From: Clostridiales bacterium
GTDB taxonomy: Bacteria; Bacillota; Clostridia; Oscillospirales; Oscillospiraceae
DNA length: 64,000 bases
Assembly: GCA_012523085.1 (NCBI GenBank)
Contig: JAAYJC010000013.1
Coordinates: 1-64,000, forward strand
Direction: 5' to 3'
Part shown: piece by piece, positions 25,555 through 36,000 of the stretch
How the letters are laid out: each line of letters begins with the position of its first letter
Numbering within the stretch: the first letter of the stretch is position 1
Program-made: the position numbers and the translations under genes
Notes under the pieces: model-generated
The model's input: the letters and a program-made list of their open reading frames with translations, nothing else
What the model was told of the DNA's origin: nothing
Databases searched by the model: none

Positions 25555-26631
25555 TTAATATAAGTAGCCCAGCTTCAGCATTTCTTCTGCGATTTGAACC
25601 GCATTGGTCGCCGCGCCTTTTCGGAGATTATCCGATACACACCATAAATTAACCGCATTTTTCGCTGTAAGGTCATTCCGAACACGACCGACAAGCACAG
25701 CGTCCCGCAATCCGTCCTTAAATAAATCCGTGGTTGTGGGATAATGAAGCTCGTACTCGTCATTTCTGATGCTGTGCGATTCGGAATCATCTCTGCGTCC
25801 GTCGATCAAGACAATACCGGGAGAAAGCGTTTCATCCGACAGGATATCAATAGCTCTTTCAGCGTCCATGGGCTGATCGAATTCGGCATTGATTGATTCA
25901 CAATGCCCGACAATAACAGGAACCCTAACGCAAGTTGAAGTAATCAAAAGATTCGGTGCGCTAAAAATCTTTCTGGTCTCATCAACCAACTTCATCTCTT
26001 CCTTTGTGTATCCGGTATCCAAAAAGCGGTCAATATGAGGGATGCAGTCAAATGCTATCGGCCTTGAAAATATGCTCGGATCATATTCCGGAATCTCTCC
26101 GTTTAGGATCTGCTTCGACTGCTTTTGGAGTTCATCGATCCCGCTGCCGCTGTGACCGCTTACCGATTGGTAGGTAGACACGATTACTCTGCGTAGCCGC
26201 GCTAAACGATGGAGTGGAGCCAAGGCGACGACCATCTGGATTGTTGAGCAATTCGGGTTGCATATATACCTGGTATCTCTGGTTACGCTATTCATGTTTA
26301 CTTCCGGTATAACCAACGGGTAATTCGGGTGCATCCTGAAATCTCCGCCATTGTCAATCACAATGCAGCCGCTGTCAATGGCAGTCTGCCCCCATTGCAT
26401 GCTTGCCCCTTTTGCGCCCTCTTTCCCGGCAAAAAACATCAGATCAATGCCTTTAAACAAGTGGGGAGCGATCTTTTGTACATGATATGTCCTACCGTCC
26501 AGAATTTCGTCCCTTTCCGATGTTGCCATGACGGTCAATTCGCCGTCAATGGGAAACCTTCTTTCCCTGAGAACCTTAACGATATGATCTCCAACAGGGC
26601 CGACACCCAATAAACCTACTTTTATGCCCAT
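25555..26631 (-). CDS. asd: Aspartate-semialdehyde dehydrogenase
   Basis: 358 residues from ATG 26631, preceded by AGGAGG; the longer frame to 26703 is not needed. The NADP-binding loop GLLGVGPVGD is at 7-16, and the catalytic cysteine C128 lies in NPNCSTIQ. QSVSGHSGSG follows the same layout as USG-1/asd family members. The enzyme reduces aspartyl-4-phosphate to aspartate semialdehyde, the branch point to lysine and diaminopimelate, threonine and methionine. It is encoded alone. A palindromic repeat and a long terminator follow. Confidence 0.88.
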   Translation of the reverse strand: MGIKVGLLGVGPVGDHIVKVLRERRFPIDGELTVMATSERDEILDGRTYHVQKIAPHLFKGIDLMFFAGKEGAKGASMQWGQTAIDSGCIVIDNGGDFRMHPNYPLVIPEVNMNSVTRDTRYICNPNCSTIQMVVALAPLHRLARLRRVIVSTYQSVSGHSGSGIDELQKQSKQILNGEIPEYDPSIFSRPIAFDCIPHIDRFLDTGYTKEEMKLVDETRKIFSAPNLLITSTCVRVPVIVGHCESINAEFDQPMDAERAIDILSDETLSPGIVLIDGRRDDSESHSIRNDEYELHYPTTTDLFKDGLRDAVLVGRVRNDLTAKNAVNLWCVSDNLRKGAATNAVQIAEEMLKLGYLY

Positions 26632-26835
26632 AACTAACCTCCTACAAAAAGACCTAAGGAAAATCGATAGTCCAAACGCAATGCACTGTGAAGCCTTTCG
26701 CACTTTTTGCTTTTACCTCATCTGGGTGTACCTGACCTAAGGACAAATGTACGCTGCAAATGGACTCATTGTAACATATCCGATTTTACATTGCAATACC
26801 GAATATTGAGATCCGGAAAGAAACGAAGGCTCCGG

Positions 26836-26864
26836 TTGAAAAACCTGTATTGCTGTAGTAATAT
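26836..26864 (+). promoter_or_regulatory. Sigma-A-type promoter for the FtsW-PBP operon
   Basis: TTGAAA (26836-26841), a 17-nt spacer and TAATAT (26859-26864). It lies about 65 nt before the first gene of the division/elongation operon. Confidence 0.55.
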
Positions 26865-26929
26865 GGTTATAATCTGGATAATGGGGTAAATTGACCGGTA
26901 TTCAAGTTCGGTTAACCGTATGATATGGT

Positions 26930-28753
26930 ATGGAAAATGCGATTGAGTCGGTAAAACAGCTAATTGGGGAACTTGGCTTATGGCTGGATAAGCTCAACGG
27001 GTTAATTTCGGACAGTATGGCGCTGCTGGAAAAGACCAGGGCAGTTTATACACTGATCATACGTTGGGTATTCCCCTTGCTTGCGTGTTATATTTTTGTC
27101 AGATGCGCGCTGCCTTTGCTGCATGAAGGAAAAAGAAGCGGAGCATGGGGTTATCTTGGGCTGGAAAACGGTGTCAAATATCCGTTAATGCATTGGGAAA
27201 ACTCGATTGGCAGGGGGAATCTGTCCGATGTACGTATTGATTTTCCTGAAATATCACGCAGCCATGCCGTTCTTTCTTATCGAAGAGGCGGCTGGAGAAT
27301 TTTCGATCTCAACTCAAAAGGCGGTATTGAGGTTAACGGAGGAAAAATCGATCATTCGGCAAAGATTAAGGACGGGGATACGATATCACTTGCGGGAATT
27401 GCATTGACAAAGCTACCTTCCGACATTGACTTTTCGGCCGATCCGGGAAAAAAGACATTTCTATCAAAGCTTGCTTATTTGGGCAGACACATTTCTTCGG
27501 GCATAACGCTTTTCCTGATCATATTGTTTCAGATTCTGGGCATGTTACAGCTTTGTTTTGCCATGAGCGCTGATTTCAATATTGCCGTTCCGGTTTCCAT
27601 TTTGTCCCTTTTGATTTTGGAATGCCTTTATTTTATATTGACGAGGCGGAGGGGCGGGAAATACACAGAGCTTGAGTTATTTGCTTTTTTTCTTTGCGGG
27701 TTTAGCTTATTTGTCGTTTCATCCGGTGCACCGAATCAACTCTATAAGCAACTGACTGCCGTTGTCGTTGGCGTAACTGCTTTTTCTGTTTTGAAAGGGC
27801 TCATTGGAAACCTTAACCGGGCGAGAAAACTCAAATATGTCCTGGCAGTTTGCGGGTTAGGGCTTCTGGCGTTCAATCTCCTATTCGGTGAGTACCGGTT
27901 CGGCGCAAAAAACTGGATTAGCTTGGGCTTTATGTCGTTTCAGCCGTCCGAATTTGTCAAGGTTTCTTTTGTACTGGCCGGTGCGGCTTCGCTCGACAGG
28001 CTGCTTACAACAAAAAACCTGACGAAATTCATATTGTTATCGGGCGCTTGCCTTTGTGCGCTGATTTTGATGCGCGATCTGGGGACTGCATTGATTTTCT
28101 TCGTCACCTTTTTGGTTATCGCATTTATGCGTTCAGGTGATATTAAGACGATTGCAATCATCAGCGGGGGAGCCTTACTCGGTGCTGTGGCTGCCATTTT
28201 CATTATGCCGTATATCGCCGCGCGTTTTGAGGCTTGGGGGCATGTCTGGGCATATGCCGATACATCCGGATATCAGCAGACACGCACAATGATTTACGCA
28301 GCAAGCGGCGGACTTCTGGGTCTTGGCGGCGGAAACGGATATTTGATCAATATCGCCGCCGCCGATACCGATCTGGTGTTCGGGGTTCTGTGCGAAGAAT
28401 GGGGATTGCTTACAGCGATTACGGTTACTTTAATTATTGCTTTCCTTGCGTTATTTACTGTCCTGATCACAGCGAAATGTCGTTCTTCCTTTTATGCGAT
28501 CATCGCCTGTGGAGCAGCTACTGTATTTTTATTTCAAACGGCGCTAAATGTACTTGGCTCGGTGGATCTTCTGCCGCTTACCGGCGTTACATATCCTTTT
28601 GTATCCAACGGCGGATCGTCGATGATCTCATCGTGGTGTCTTCTTGCGTTTATCAAATCAGCAGACGAGAGGCGCAGGCCGGACATTGAGGATATCATAT
28701 GTGAGGAATTGGACAATTTAAATTATGACCCCGGTGAGGATTGGATGATGTAA
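26930..28753 (+). CDS. FHA domain fused to FtsW/RodA/SpoVE glycosyltransferase
   Basis: 607 residues. An N-terminal membrane helix (about 40-62) is followed by a forkhead-associated domain (about 88-165) with GRGNLSDVRI, SRSHA and DLNSKGGIEVNG, which binds phosphothreonine peptides. A SEDS domain of about ten helices follows (about 185-590), with the FGAKNWISLGFMSFQPSEFVK and FVSNGGSS signatures. SEDS proteins polymerise lipid II into glycan chains with a partner class B PBP, and that partner is the next gene, 1 nt away. The fusion suggests control by a Ser/Thr kinase, not present here. The ribosome binding site is weak. Confidence 0.9.
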   Translation: MENAIESVKQLIGELGLWLDKLNGLISDSMALLEKTRAVYTLIIRWVFPLLACYIFVRCALPLLHEGKRSGAWGYLGLENGVKYPLMHWENSIGRGNLSDVRIDFPEISRSHAVLSYRRGGWRIFDLNSKGGIEVNGGKIDHSAKIKDGDTISLAGIALTKLPSDIDFSADPGKKTFLSKLAYLGRHISSGITLFLIILFQILGMLQLCFAMSADFNIAVPVSILSLLILECLYFILTRRRGGKYTELELFAFFLCGFSLFVVSSGAPNQLYKQLTAVVVGVTAFSVLKGLIGNLNRARKLKYVLAVCGLGLLAFNLLFGEYRFGAKNWISLGFMSFQPSEFVKVSFVLAGAASLDRLLTTKNLTKFILLSGACLCALILMRDLGTALIFFVTFLVIAFMRSGDIKTIAIISGGALLGAVAAIFIMPYIAARFEAWGHVWAYADTSGYQQTRTMIYAASGGLLGLGGGNGYLINIAAADTDLVFGVLCEEWGLLTAITVTLIIAFLALFTVLITAKCRSSFYAIIACGAATVFLFQTALNVLGSVDLLPLTGVTYPFVSNGGSSMISSWCLLAFIKSADERRRPDIEDIICEELDNLNYDPGEDWMM

Positions 28754-28754
28754 A

Positions 28755-30134
28755 ATGAAATTGATGTATAAACGGGCGGTGTCCGTGCTTGTTTTGGCTG
28801 CGCTTCTTGTGTTCGGGTTGTTTGTCTTTACGATCCGGTATATAAGCAGCGGTGAAAACTGGGTGCAATATCCCGTCAACCAGCATTTGTATAAGAACGG
28901 TGAACTGATTAACGCTGGTGAAATTACCGATCGAAACGGCGAGATTCTGGCAAGAACAGTTGACGAAGAGCGTAAATTTAATGATGACCGGTTGATTCGA
29001 ACGGCAGTAATGCATGCCATTGGTGATATAAACGGAAACGTATCTACAGGAGCGCAAGTCATTTACCGTAAAAAACTCAGTGGATGGGATTTGCTCAACG
29101 GGGTTTATCGGTTTGATGTACTGCGTACAACCGGAATGGATATTGCGTTAACGCTTGATGCGGAGTTGTGTGCCGTTGCGTATCAGGCGATGAACGGACG
29201 AAAAGGCACGGTTGGTGTAATGAATTATAAAACCGGCGAAGTGCTTTGCATGGTCAGTTTACCTTCATTTGATCCATCTGATCCGCCTGATGTCAATCTG
29301 GATCTCGGGTCATATGAAGGCGTATATTTAAACCGGCTTTTATCGGTATCCTATACGCCCGGATCTGTTTTCAAATTGGTAACGGCGGCCGCAGCGATTG
29401 AAAAGCTAAGCGATATTGACTCTCGTATTTTCAGTTGTGATGGGTTTATGGAGATTAGCGGTGTTCGGGTTACCTGCCCATCCAAACACGGTGACATAAC
29501 TTTTGAAGAAGCGCTTGCCGATTCCTGCAATGTTACTTTTGCTCAAATAACACTTGAACTCAGCGGAACGATATTGCAAGATTATGCGGAAAGAGCCGGA
29601 ATTACCGCGAGCGTTGGATTTGACGGCATAAGAACGAAAGCGGGTAATGTGGACTGCATTAACGCCGAAGGTGCTGACCTGGCATGGGCTGGAATCGGGC
29701 AATACACTGATATGGTTAACCCCTTTCAATTTTTAACCTATATGGGGGCTATTGCTAACGGCGGCGTTTTAGTTTCACCGCATATCCTATCCGACAACGG
29801 GCTGCTTTCAAGGATTGCAGTGGCGATCAGCAAAAATCGGATCATGCCGGGTAGCACGGCGGAGCATTTAACATATCTGATGCGCAACAATGTTGTCAGC
29901 AATTACGGTGAACAAAGCTATGGCGGTTTAGAACTGTGTGCGAAATCCGGAACGGGAGAGGTAGGAGGAGGTAGAGCGCCAAATGCGTGGTTTGCCGGCT
30001 TCTTAAATAGAGAAGACTGTCCGCTGGCATTCGTGGTTGTGATAGAAAACGGTGGAAGCGGAAGCGCGGCGGCAGGACCCGTTGCCGCGAAGGTTCTTCA
30101 GGCGGCCGTCAACAGATTGACGGGAGGTCAATGA
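28755..30134 (+). CDS. Penicillin-binding protein 2 / FtsI-like class B transpeptidase
   Basis: 459 residues. A membrane anchor (about 8-28) and a short N-terminal module precede the transpeptidase domain. Active-site motifs are S204-x-x-K207 in PGSVFK, S257-C-N259 and K397-S-G-T400. It cross-links peptidoglycan outside the membrane. The length is near PbpA of actinobacteria and shorter than PBP2 or SpoVD. It starts 1 nt after the FHA-SEDS gene and probably forms the cognate pair. The arrangement parallels the actinobacterial fhaB-rodA-pbpA locus. Confidence 0.92.
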   Translation: MKLMYKRAVSVLVLAALLVFGLFVFTIRYISSGENWVQYPVNQHLYKNGELINAGEITDRNGEILARTVDEERKFNDDRLIRTAVMHAIGDINGNVSTGAQVIYRKKLSGWDLLNGVYRFDVLRTTGMDIALTLDAELCAVAYQAMNGRKGTVGVMNYKTGEVLCMVSLPSFDPSDPPDVNLDLGSYEGVYLNRLLSVSYTPGSVFKLVTAAAAIEKLSDIDSRIFSCDGFMEISGVRVTCPSKHGDITFEEALADSCNVTFAQITLELSGTILQDYAERAGITASVGFDGIRTKAGNVDCINAEGADLAWAGIGQYTDMVNPFQFLTYMGAIANGGVLVSPHILSDNGLLSRIAVAISKNRIMPGSTAEHLTYLMRNNVVSNYGEQSYGGLELCAKSGTGEVGGGRAPNAWFAGFLNREDCPLAFVVVIENGGSGSAAAGPVAAKVLQAAVNRLTGGQ

Positions 30135-30135
30135 G

Positions 30136-30786
30136 GTGATCAAAATATATACAACGGTTTTATTTGATCTAGACGGCACTTTGCTCAATACACTTCACGA
30201 CTTATACGACAGCGTAAACTTCGCGCTGGAATATCTGGGGTTTACCAAAAGAACAGAAAAGGAAATAGAAAGCTTTATCGGCCGAGGGACCAGGCGGCTG
30301 GTGGAACTGGCTCTTTTACCTGAAACAGATGAAAAGGTCAAAGCGTTATGCTTTGACCTTTTCAAAGATCATTACGGCAGCAATATGTGCAACAAGACAC
30401 AGCCGTATGATGGAATCGAAGCGCTTCTCAAAACACTGAAAAGAAAAGGAATAAAAACGGGGGTCATATCTAATAAAGCCGACGAAGCGGTGAAAGCCCT
30501 ATGTGGTTTCTATTTCCCCGATACGCTCTTACTTGCTTGCGGTGCTTCGGCAGAATACGGGAGGAAGCCGGATCCCGGACTTGTCCTGTCTGCTCTTCTG
30601 GAGCTCGGGTCAACGCATCAGGACACACTTTATGTCGGAGATACCGAAGTCGATATCCAAACGGCAAAGAATGCCGGAATTATGCCTGTTGGTGTGTCGT
30701 GGGGGTTTCGTACAAAAGCATTTTTAACTGACCGGGGCGCGGACTTTGTTATTGACCGGCCTTCAGAACTTCTGTGTTTACTGTAA
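30136..30786 (+). CDS. HAD-family phosphatase (phosphoglycolate phosphatase-like)
   Basis: 216 residues from GTG 30136, 1 nt after the PBP stop, with GGGAGG upstream. HAD motif I is FDLDGTLLNT (nucleophile near D11), motif II SN near residue 112, the lysine lies in GRKPDP, and motif IV is YVGDTEVDIQTA. The cap is a small helical C1 type as in Gph and PpaX. It probably dephosphorylates a small phosphometabolite. Translational coupling with the upstream cell-wall genes indicates one operon, but a functional link is not evident. Confidence 0.88.
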   Translation: MIKIYTTVLFDLDGTLLNTLHDLYDSVNFALEYLGFTKRTEKEIESFIGRGTRRLVELALLPETDEKVKALCFDLFKDHYGSNMCNKTQPYDGIEALLKTLKRKGIKTGVISNKADEAVKALCGFYFPDTLLLACGASAEYGRKPDPGLVLSALLELGSTHQDTLYVGDTEVDIQTAKNAGIMPVGVSWGFRTKAFLTDRGADFVIDRPSELLCLL

Positions 30787-30810
30787 CTTTATTTAAGTAA
30801 GGGGAAATCA

Positions 30811-31329
30811 ATGAAGAGGAACATTGTTTTGATCGGAATGCCGGGAGCGGGAAAGAGCACGCTTGGTGTTATTCTGGCTAAAACCATTGGGTACGGATTT
30901 CTCGATACCGATATTCTATTCTGCGAAAAAAACAAAACAACCCTACAGGAATTTATCAATAGATATGGAATCGAAGAATTCTTAAAAGCAGAGGAAGCGG
31001 TTGTTGAATCAATTGCCTGTAAAGCAACGGTCATTGCCACAGGCGGAAGCGCGGTTCTTTCCCAAAAAGCTATGACACATCTGAAAAAAGATGCACTGAC
31101 AGTTTTTATTGATATTCCTCTTGTCGAGCTAAAAAACAGGATTCATAACATGAAGACACGGGGAATTGTTATGTCTCCGAGTATGACAATTGGCGAGCTT
31201 TATAAGCAAAGATTACCGCTTTATAAAAAATATGCTGATGCGATGATCCCACAGGACTTAGCATCGGTAAACAATATGGAAGAAATGCTGGAAGAAGCAA
31301 TAAGGACGCTGAAACATCATCTTGAATAA
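30811..31329 (+). CDS. Shikimate kinase family protein
   Basis: 172 residues. Walker A GMPGAGKST is at 9-17, the DTD motif at 32-34, an ATGGSAV loop near 77-82 and the lid near TRGIV at 117-120. R134 stands in the position of the substrate-binding Arg of YKQRLPLY. Family members phosphorylate shikimate at O3 for chorismate synthesis. Two usual features differ: the FR..E substrate arginine is replaced (FLKAEE at 57-62), and GGG becomes GGS. It may therefore act on another substrate. It lies 24 nt after the HAD gene, probably in the same operon. Confidence 0.8.
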   Translation: MKRNIVLIGMPGAGKSTLGVILAKTIGYGFLDTDILFCEKNKTTLQEFINRYGIEEFLKAEEAVVESIACKATVIATGGSAVLSQKAMTHLKKDALTVFIDIPLVELKNRIHNMKTRGIVMSPSMTIGELYKQRLPLYKKYADAMIPQDLASVNNMEEMLEEAIRTLKHHLE

Positions 31330-31366
31330 TGGGAGTCTTACCGGGAAATAAGTTTCCGGCTGATGC

Positions 31367-32785
31367 TTATGTGTCAAATGGCGCTTCACGGCACATCTCA
31401 AGGATTACCCGTGCATAAATCTTGCAAGCCGTTATCAAGTCGTCGAGCGCTATGTGTTCGCCTGAGCCGTGGATGTTGGATTGAAAACCGGGCATGGTAG
31501 CACCGAATGCAACGCCGCCCTCAATATCATGAACATAAGTTCCGCCGCCCATTGACAGGCAACTACCTCTTTTTCCGGTATATCGCTCATAACAATTCAA
31601 AAGCGTCCGGATAAAGGGGCTGTCCGCCGGCGTGTGATGCGGCTTTGTCATTTCGCCTTCCACCGAAAATCCCAAAGATTTTAACCTTTTTTCAAACACG
31701 GCCTTACAATTATCATCATTTGCGCTGATGGGTATCCTGCCGTCAAGGCGGCCGGTAAGGCCATGTTCATTCATGGTCATTAAGCTTAAAACGATGGTCA
31801 AATCTCCTGAAATATCATCTTTCATTGCGATTCCGGCAGCTTTTCCATGGTTGTCACCATGTGGGAAAACTTCATTGAGCTGCCTGAGAGCCTGTGTGGA
31901 AGGACAGTCAGAAAGAGGCAAAGCGGCCAGAATTCCGATCAAGGCTGTCAGTCCGTTGTTCCCTTCTTCGGGCGAGGCGGCGTGCGCGGACTTTCCCCGA
32001 ACTGTGATTTTTATTCCCTGATCTGTTTTCTCATGCATACAGGTTACCCTGAATGCTGCAGCGGCATTGCTTACAATTGGGGACAGCTCTTCAGCGGTTA
32101 TGCCCGCAACGACGGCCTCGGCTTCGGCGGGCAGCACATTGAGCCGATAACCGCCTTTAAATAACACAACGCGGGGCAAGACCGTCTGAAGATCCCATGT
32201 TTTCCGAATCAGCGGCTTGTACCCGCCTTTTTCTATGTTGTAAACAGGAAAAGCACAATCCGGCGTAAACGTATGCGGAGCGGATTTCTCGGTCATAAAA
32301 TAATGCTCCAGATCCCGAGAACCCGATTCCTCGTCGGTTCCCATGATAAGACGTGTGTTGTATTTTAAGGTAATTCCGGATTCTTTAACAGCACGCATCG
32401 CATACAAGACAGCAATAGCTGGACCTTTATCATCGGCTGTGCCACGCCCGTAAAGATAGCCGTCCTTCACGGTCAGACGGTACGGATTGCTTGTCCAACC
32501 CTCTCCTTCGTCGACGACATCCAGATGGGCCAAAATATCCAAAGTGGTTTCCCTTTGGTTAAGGTCCGCTGTTCCAACGTAATTGTCATGGTTTTTGGTA
32601 AAAAACCCATATGAGGAACAAATACGCAAAGCCTCGTTGAGCGCTTTAGCCGGTCCCTCACCGAACGGGATATCCGGTGAGGAGGTTCCTTTTACGCTTT
32701 TTATCGAAACGAGCAGCGAAAGATCCGAAATCATTTCGTTTATATGACTGTCGATCCAGGAATCGATCAGCTTTGTTTCTTCCAT
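31367..32785 (-). CDS. M20 family dipeptidase (Sapep/PepV-like)
   Basis: 472 residues from ATG 32785, which follows GGAGGG; the frame extends to 32929 without a better site. HLDVVDEGEGW, GRGTADDKGP, GTDEESGSRD and the C-terminal GGGTYVHDIEGGVAFG are the metal-binding and catalytic elements of the M20 dipeptidases Sapep and PepV, with the inserted lid domain in the middle. It should cleave dipeptides in the cytoplasm using two Mn or Zn ions. It converges with the shikimate-kinase-like gene across a 37-nt gap holding a small hairpin. Confidence 0.9.
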   Translation of the reverse strand: MEETKLIDSWIDSHINEMISDLSLLVSIKSVKGTSSPDIPFGEGPAKALNEALRICSSYGFFTKNHDNYVGTADLNQRETTLDILAHLDVVDEGEGWTSNPYRLTVKDGYLYGRGTADDKGPAIAVLYAMRAVKESGITLKYNTRLIMGTDEESGSRDLEHYFMTEKSAPHTFTPDCAFPVYNIEKGGYKPLIRKTWDLQTVLPRVVLFKGGYRLNVLPAEAEAVVAGITAEELSPIVSNAAAAFRVTCMHEKTDQGIKITVRGKSAHAASPEEGNNGLTALIGILAALPLSDCPSTQALRQLNEVFPHGDNHGKAAGIAMKDDISGDLTIVLSLMTMNEHGLTGRLDGRIPISANDDNCKAVFEKRLKSLGFSVEGEMTKPHHTPADSPFIRTLLNCYERYTGKRGSCLSMGGGTYVHDIEGGVAFGATMPGFQSNIHGSGEHIALDDLITACKIYARVILEMCREAPFDT

Positions 32786-32998
32786 TATAACCCTCCGTTC
32801 TGCGCCAGGCAGCATAATAGAGTCAGATCTATGAAGCGGTGCGGCTTTGATTATAGAATCATTTGCTGCGGCAGTCAATAAAGGCATATCAATGCACATA
32901 TCTATTACGCTATGTTCAATATCGGACAATAATACGAAATATGTAATGACGGGTGAAACTAACGGTAAAAACGGATGTTAAAACATTTTAATAGCATA

Positions 32999-33027
32999 TT
33001 AACAAGATAAAGAAATCATGGTATATT
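32999..33027 (+). promoter_or_regulatory. Promoter of the large hybrid kinase gene
   Basis: TTAACA (32999-33004), 17 nt, then TATATT (33022-33027). Predicted start near 33034, a short leader before ATG 33056. Confidence 0.6.
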
Positions 33028-33055
33028 TAAGAAGAAAAAGAAGAACGTGTAACCA

Positions 33056-36000
33056 ATGTGTAATAGTGACAGGGTTTCCGGAAAGCTTAAAGGTGCAATC
33101 AAAAACGGCAGGCTAAATAAGATCATTGCTATATTAATACGGGTGGTAGGTATGACAAAAGACGCTAAGACGAAGAACGCTCCACAGAAAAGAAAAGAAA
33201 TGGTTGATTTCCCGGTACTGAACAATTTGGAGGAAGCACAGAAAATCGCCAAGATGGGAAGCTGGGAATGGGATGTCACCAATGATACGATGAACTGGAG
33301 CGCCGAAATGTATAGGATTCTCGATTTGCAGCCCGGACAGGCATGGCCCTGCATGCAAACATTTTTAGAAAGCATCTGTTCAAAAGACAGGAACCGCGTG
33401 CAAAAAGCGCTGAGTCAATCTGTCATATCGGGCGAAAATATTGATATGCAGTTTAAAATATTGACAGGTGAAGGCGGGCGCAAATACATACGGTCTCAGA
33501 CTTGCATCAATAAAAACGATTCAGGTATTGGCGTATCTGTCAAAGGGACCATGCACGATATTACCGACCATATCAGGCTGTTGAGGGAGGAAAAACGCCG
33601 GCTTGCGTTTGAACATAAGATTTTGCTGCTTGCTCAGGAAATTATCAGTGCGCCCCTGGAGTCATTTCCCGAAATCATTATAAACTCCATGAAACTGATT
33701 GCGGGTTTTTGCGGCGTCGACAGGGTTATCCTTTACAGATATAAATGGGAAAAGGGTATTATCCTGCGTCTGCTTGAGTGGGATCGAAAGCCGTCGTATT
33801 GCTTAGGCGATAATTGTGAAACAACGGTACTAAAGGAAAAGTCAGGGGAAATTAAACGCCATAAAAAAGGTCAAACATACCTTTGGAACGCCTGGGATCA
33901 AGAACATAAGGGGGATAAGGATAAAGAAAACCAAAGCTTTGATCATATAACTTCTCTATGTTCCTGCCCGCTCTTAATTCAGGGAAAGGCAATCGGAAAG
34001 ATTTCGCTTTCTACGGTAAAAAAGCGAAAGAAATGGCGGCAGTTTGAAATCAATGCCTTAAAGGACTATTGTGTGCTGATGGCAAATATAATGCAGCGCG
34101 AAGAAAACGAAAAATCGCTCAGAGAGCTGAGCGGAAGGCACAGGATGATTCTGGACGCGCTCGACGAGGGAGTCGGTATGATCGACCGCACAGGAACATT
34201 TCTAAGTGCCAACAGACATCTGGCCCAAAAAAACAATAAGTCAATCGAAGAGGTAATCGGTACAAAGCTCGAAGATTATCCAAGCATTAACGCCGGTGAG
34301 GTTCTTGATCGCAGAATAAAAGAGCTCAATCGGGTGTTTGAAACGAAAGAGCCTGTTTTCAGTGTTGAGGAATTTAATGGACAGTGGGCGTCCAGTCGGC
34401 TTTATCCTGTTATAAAGGATGGTGAAGTGACTTCGGTAGCGTTAATTTCGTCAGATATTACGGACAGAATAAGGGTCGAAGATGAGATTCGGAAAAACGC
34501 GCTGCTTGAAAAAGAAGCCGAGATGCTTCGAAAAAAGGAACAAGAATACCTGGAGATTCTTGACGGGTCTTCCTTGTCGTCATGGATCTATGATATGAAA
34601 AAGAAAACACTAAGGCTATCCGCCAAATGGAAAAAAAGAATCGGCGCCGAGCATATATCCGATGGGGAAATGGATCAATTTGTGGATGGGTTGGTTCATC
34701 CTGACGACTTACAAGAACTAAGCAAAAGACGGGAGGAGACACTCAAAGAAAAGGCTTATCGAATTAGAAATATATACAGGCATAAAATTTGCGGCGAAAA
34801 ATATATCTGGGTGCTGGATCAGGGCAAAGTCGAATACGATAAAAACGGGATGCCTGTCAGGATTTACGGAACCACCACGGACATTACCGATAAAGTTGAA
34901 GCCGATAAGCAACTCAGATCCGTTAAGGACGATCTTGCGGCGGAGGTAGAGGTGCTCAATACCATTCACAGACTTGAGTTGAATCTGATCGCTCAAAATG
35001 ACTCCGAAAGCGCAAATCAAGAAATATTGCGTTCAGCAATCTCGGTTACCTCGGCACAGAAGGGCTCTATCAGCATTTATCTAAGCAATGAAAATGTATT
35101 TAAAACCATAACAGCAATAAACTTTAATAACGAACTGCCCGGTGCATGCCATTTCATTCCGGTCGCAGACAGGGTTTTCGAAAAACTGCTCGGGGACAAA
35201 AAAAGAATCGTCATTGATGATATCGGAAAATACCTATATGAATGCGAACAACCTGTGCTGAGGTATTTGGTTGACGAGGGTATCCAGATAATCCAATTCA
35301 CACCCCTGGTGAGCAGTACCGGAAGATTGACAGGCGTGTTGAGCACCTATCACCACGAAAAGAAAACATTTCATGACCGCGAACTCCGAATGCTCGATTT
35401 GTTGTCGCATATGGCGGCGGACGCCATAGAACGGATTTCCATGGAAAAAGCTTTGATGGAAAGCGAAAAGCATGCGCTGGCTCTTGTAGAGGAGCTAAAA
35501 AAAACAGATAAAAACAAAAACAAGTTTATCAGCGTTCTGTCCCACGAACTTCGAAATCCCCTTGCGGCTCTGGATTCGGGGATGATGCTGCTCGAGACAA
35601 CAAGGGATGACAGTGAGAGGAATAACGCAATGGTGATTATGGGCAGGCAGATAGATTACCTGCGGGGCCTTGTGGACGATTTGCTGGATCTTACGCGAAT
35701 ATCTCAAAATATGCTGAAACTGGAAAAGGAAAAGGTTGATATATGCCAGATTGTTGCGCATGCAGCCGGAGATATGCGGCCGCAGTTTAAAACAAAAAAT
35801 ATCCGGCTCATTGAAAACATTCAAAGCAATCCGATTTATATATATGCCGATCCGCTTCGAATCACGCAGGTCATTGAGAATTTGTTGAGCAATGCGTTGA
35901 AATTTACCGAGGATGGTGGTCTGGTCGCACTTTATGTTAGCAAAGAAGAGGATCATGCTACGGTAAGTGTCGCGGATAACGGGGTAGGTATAAGGGCAGA

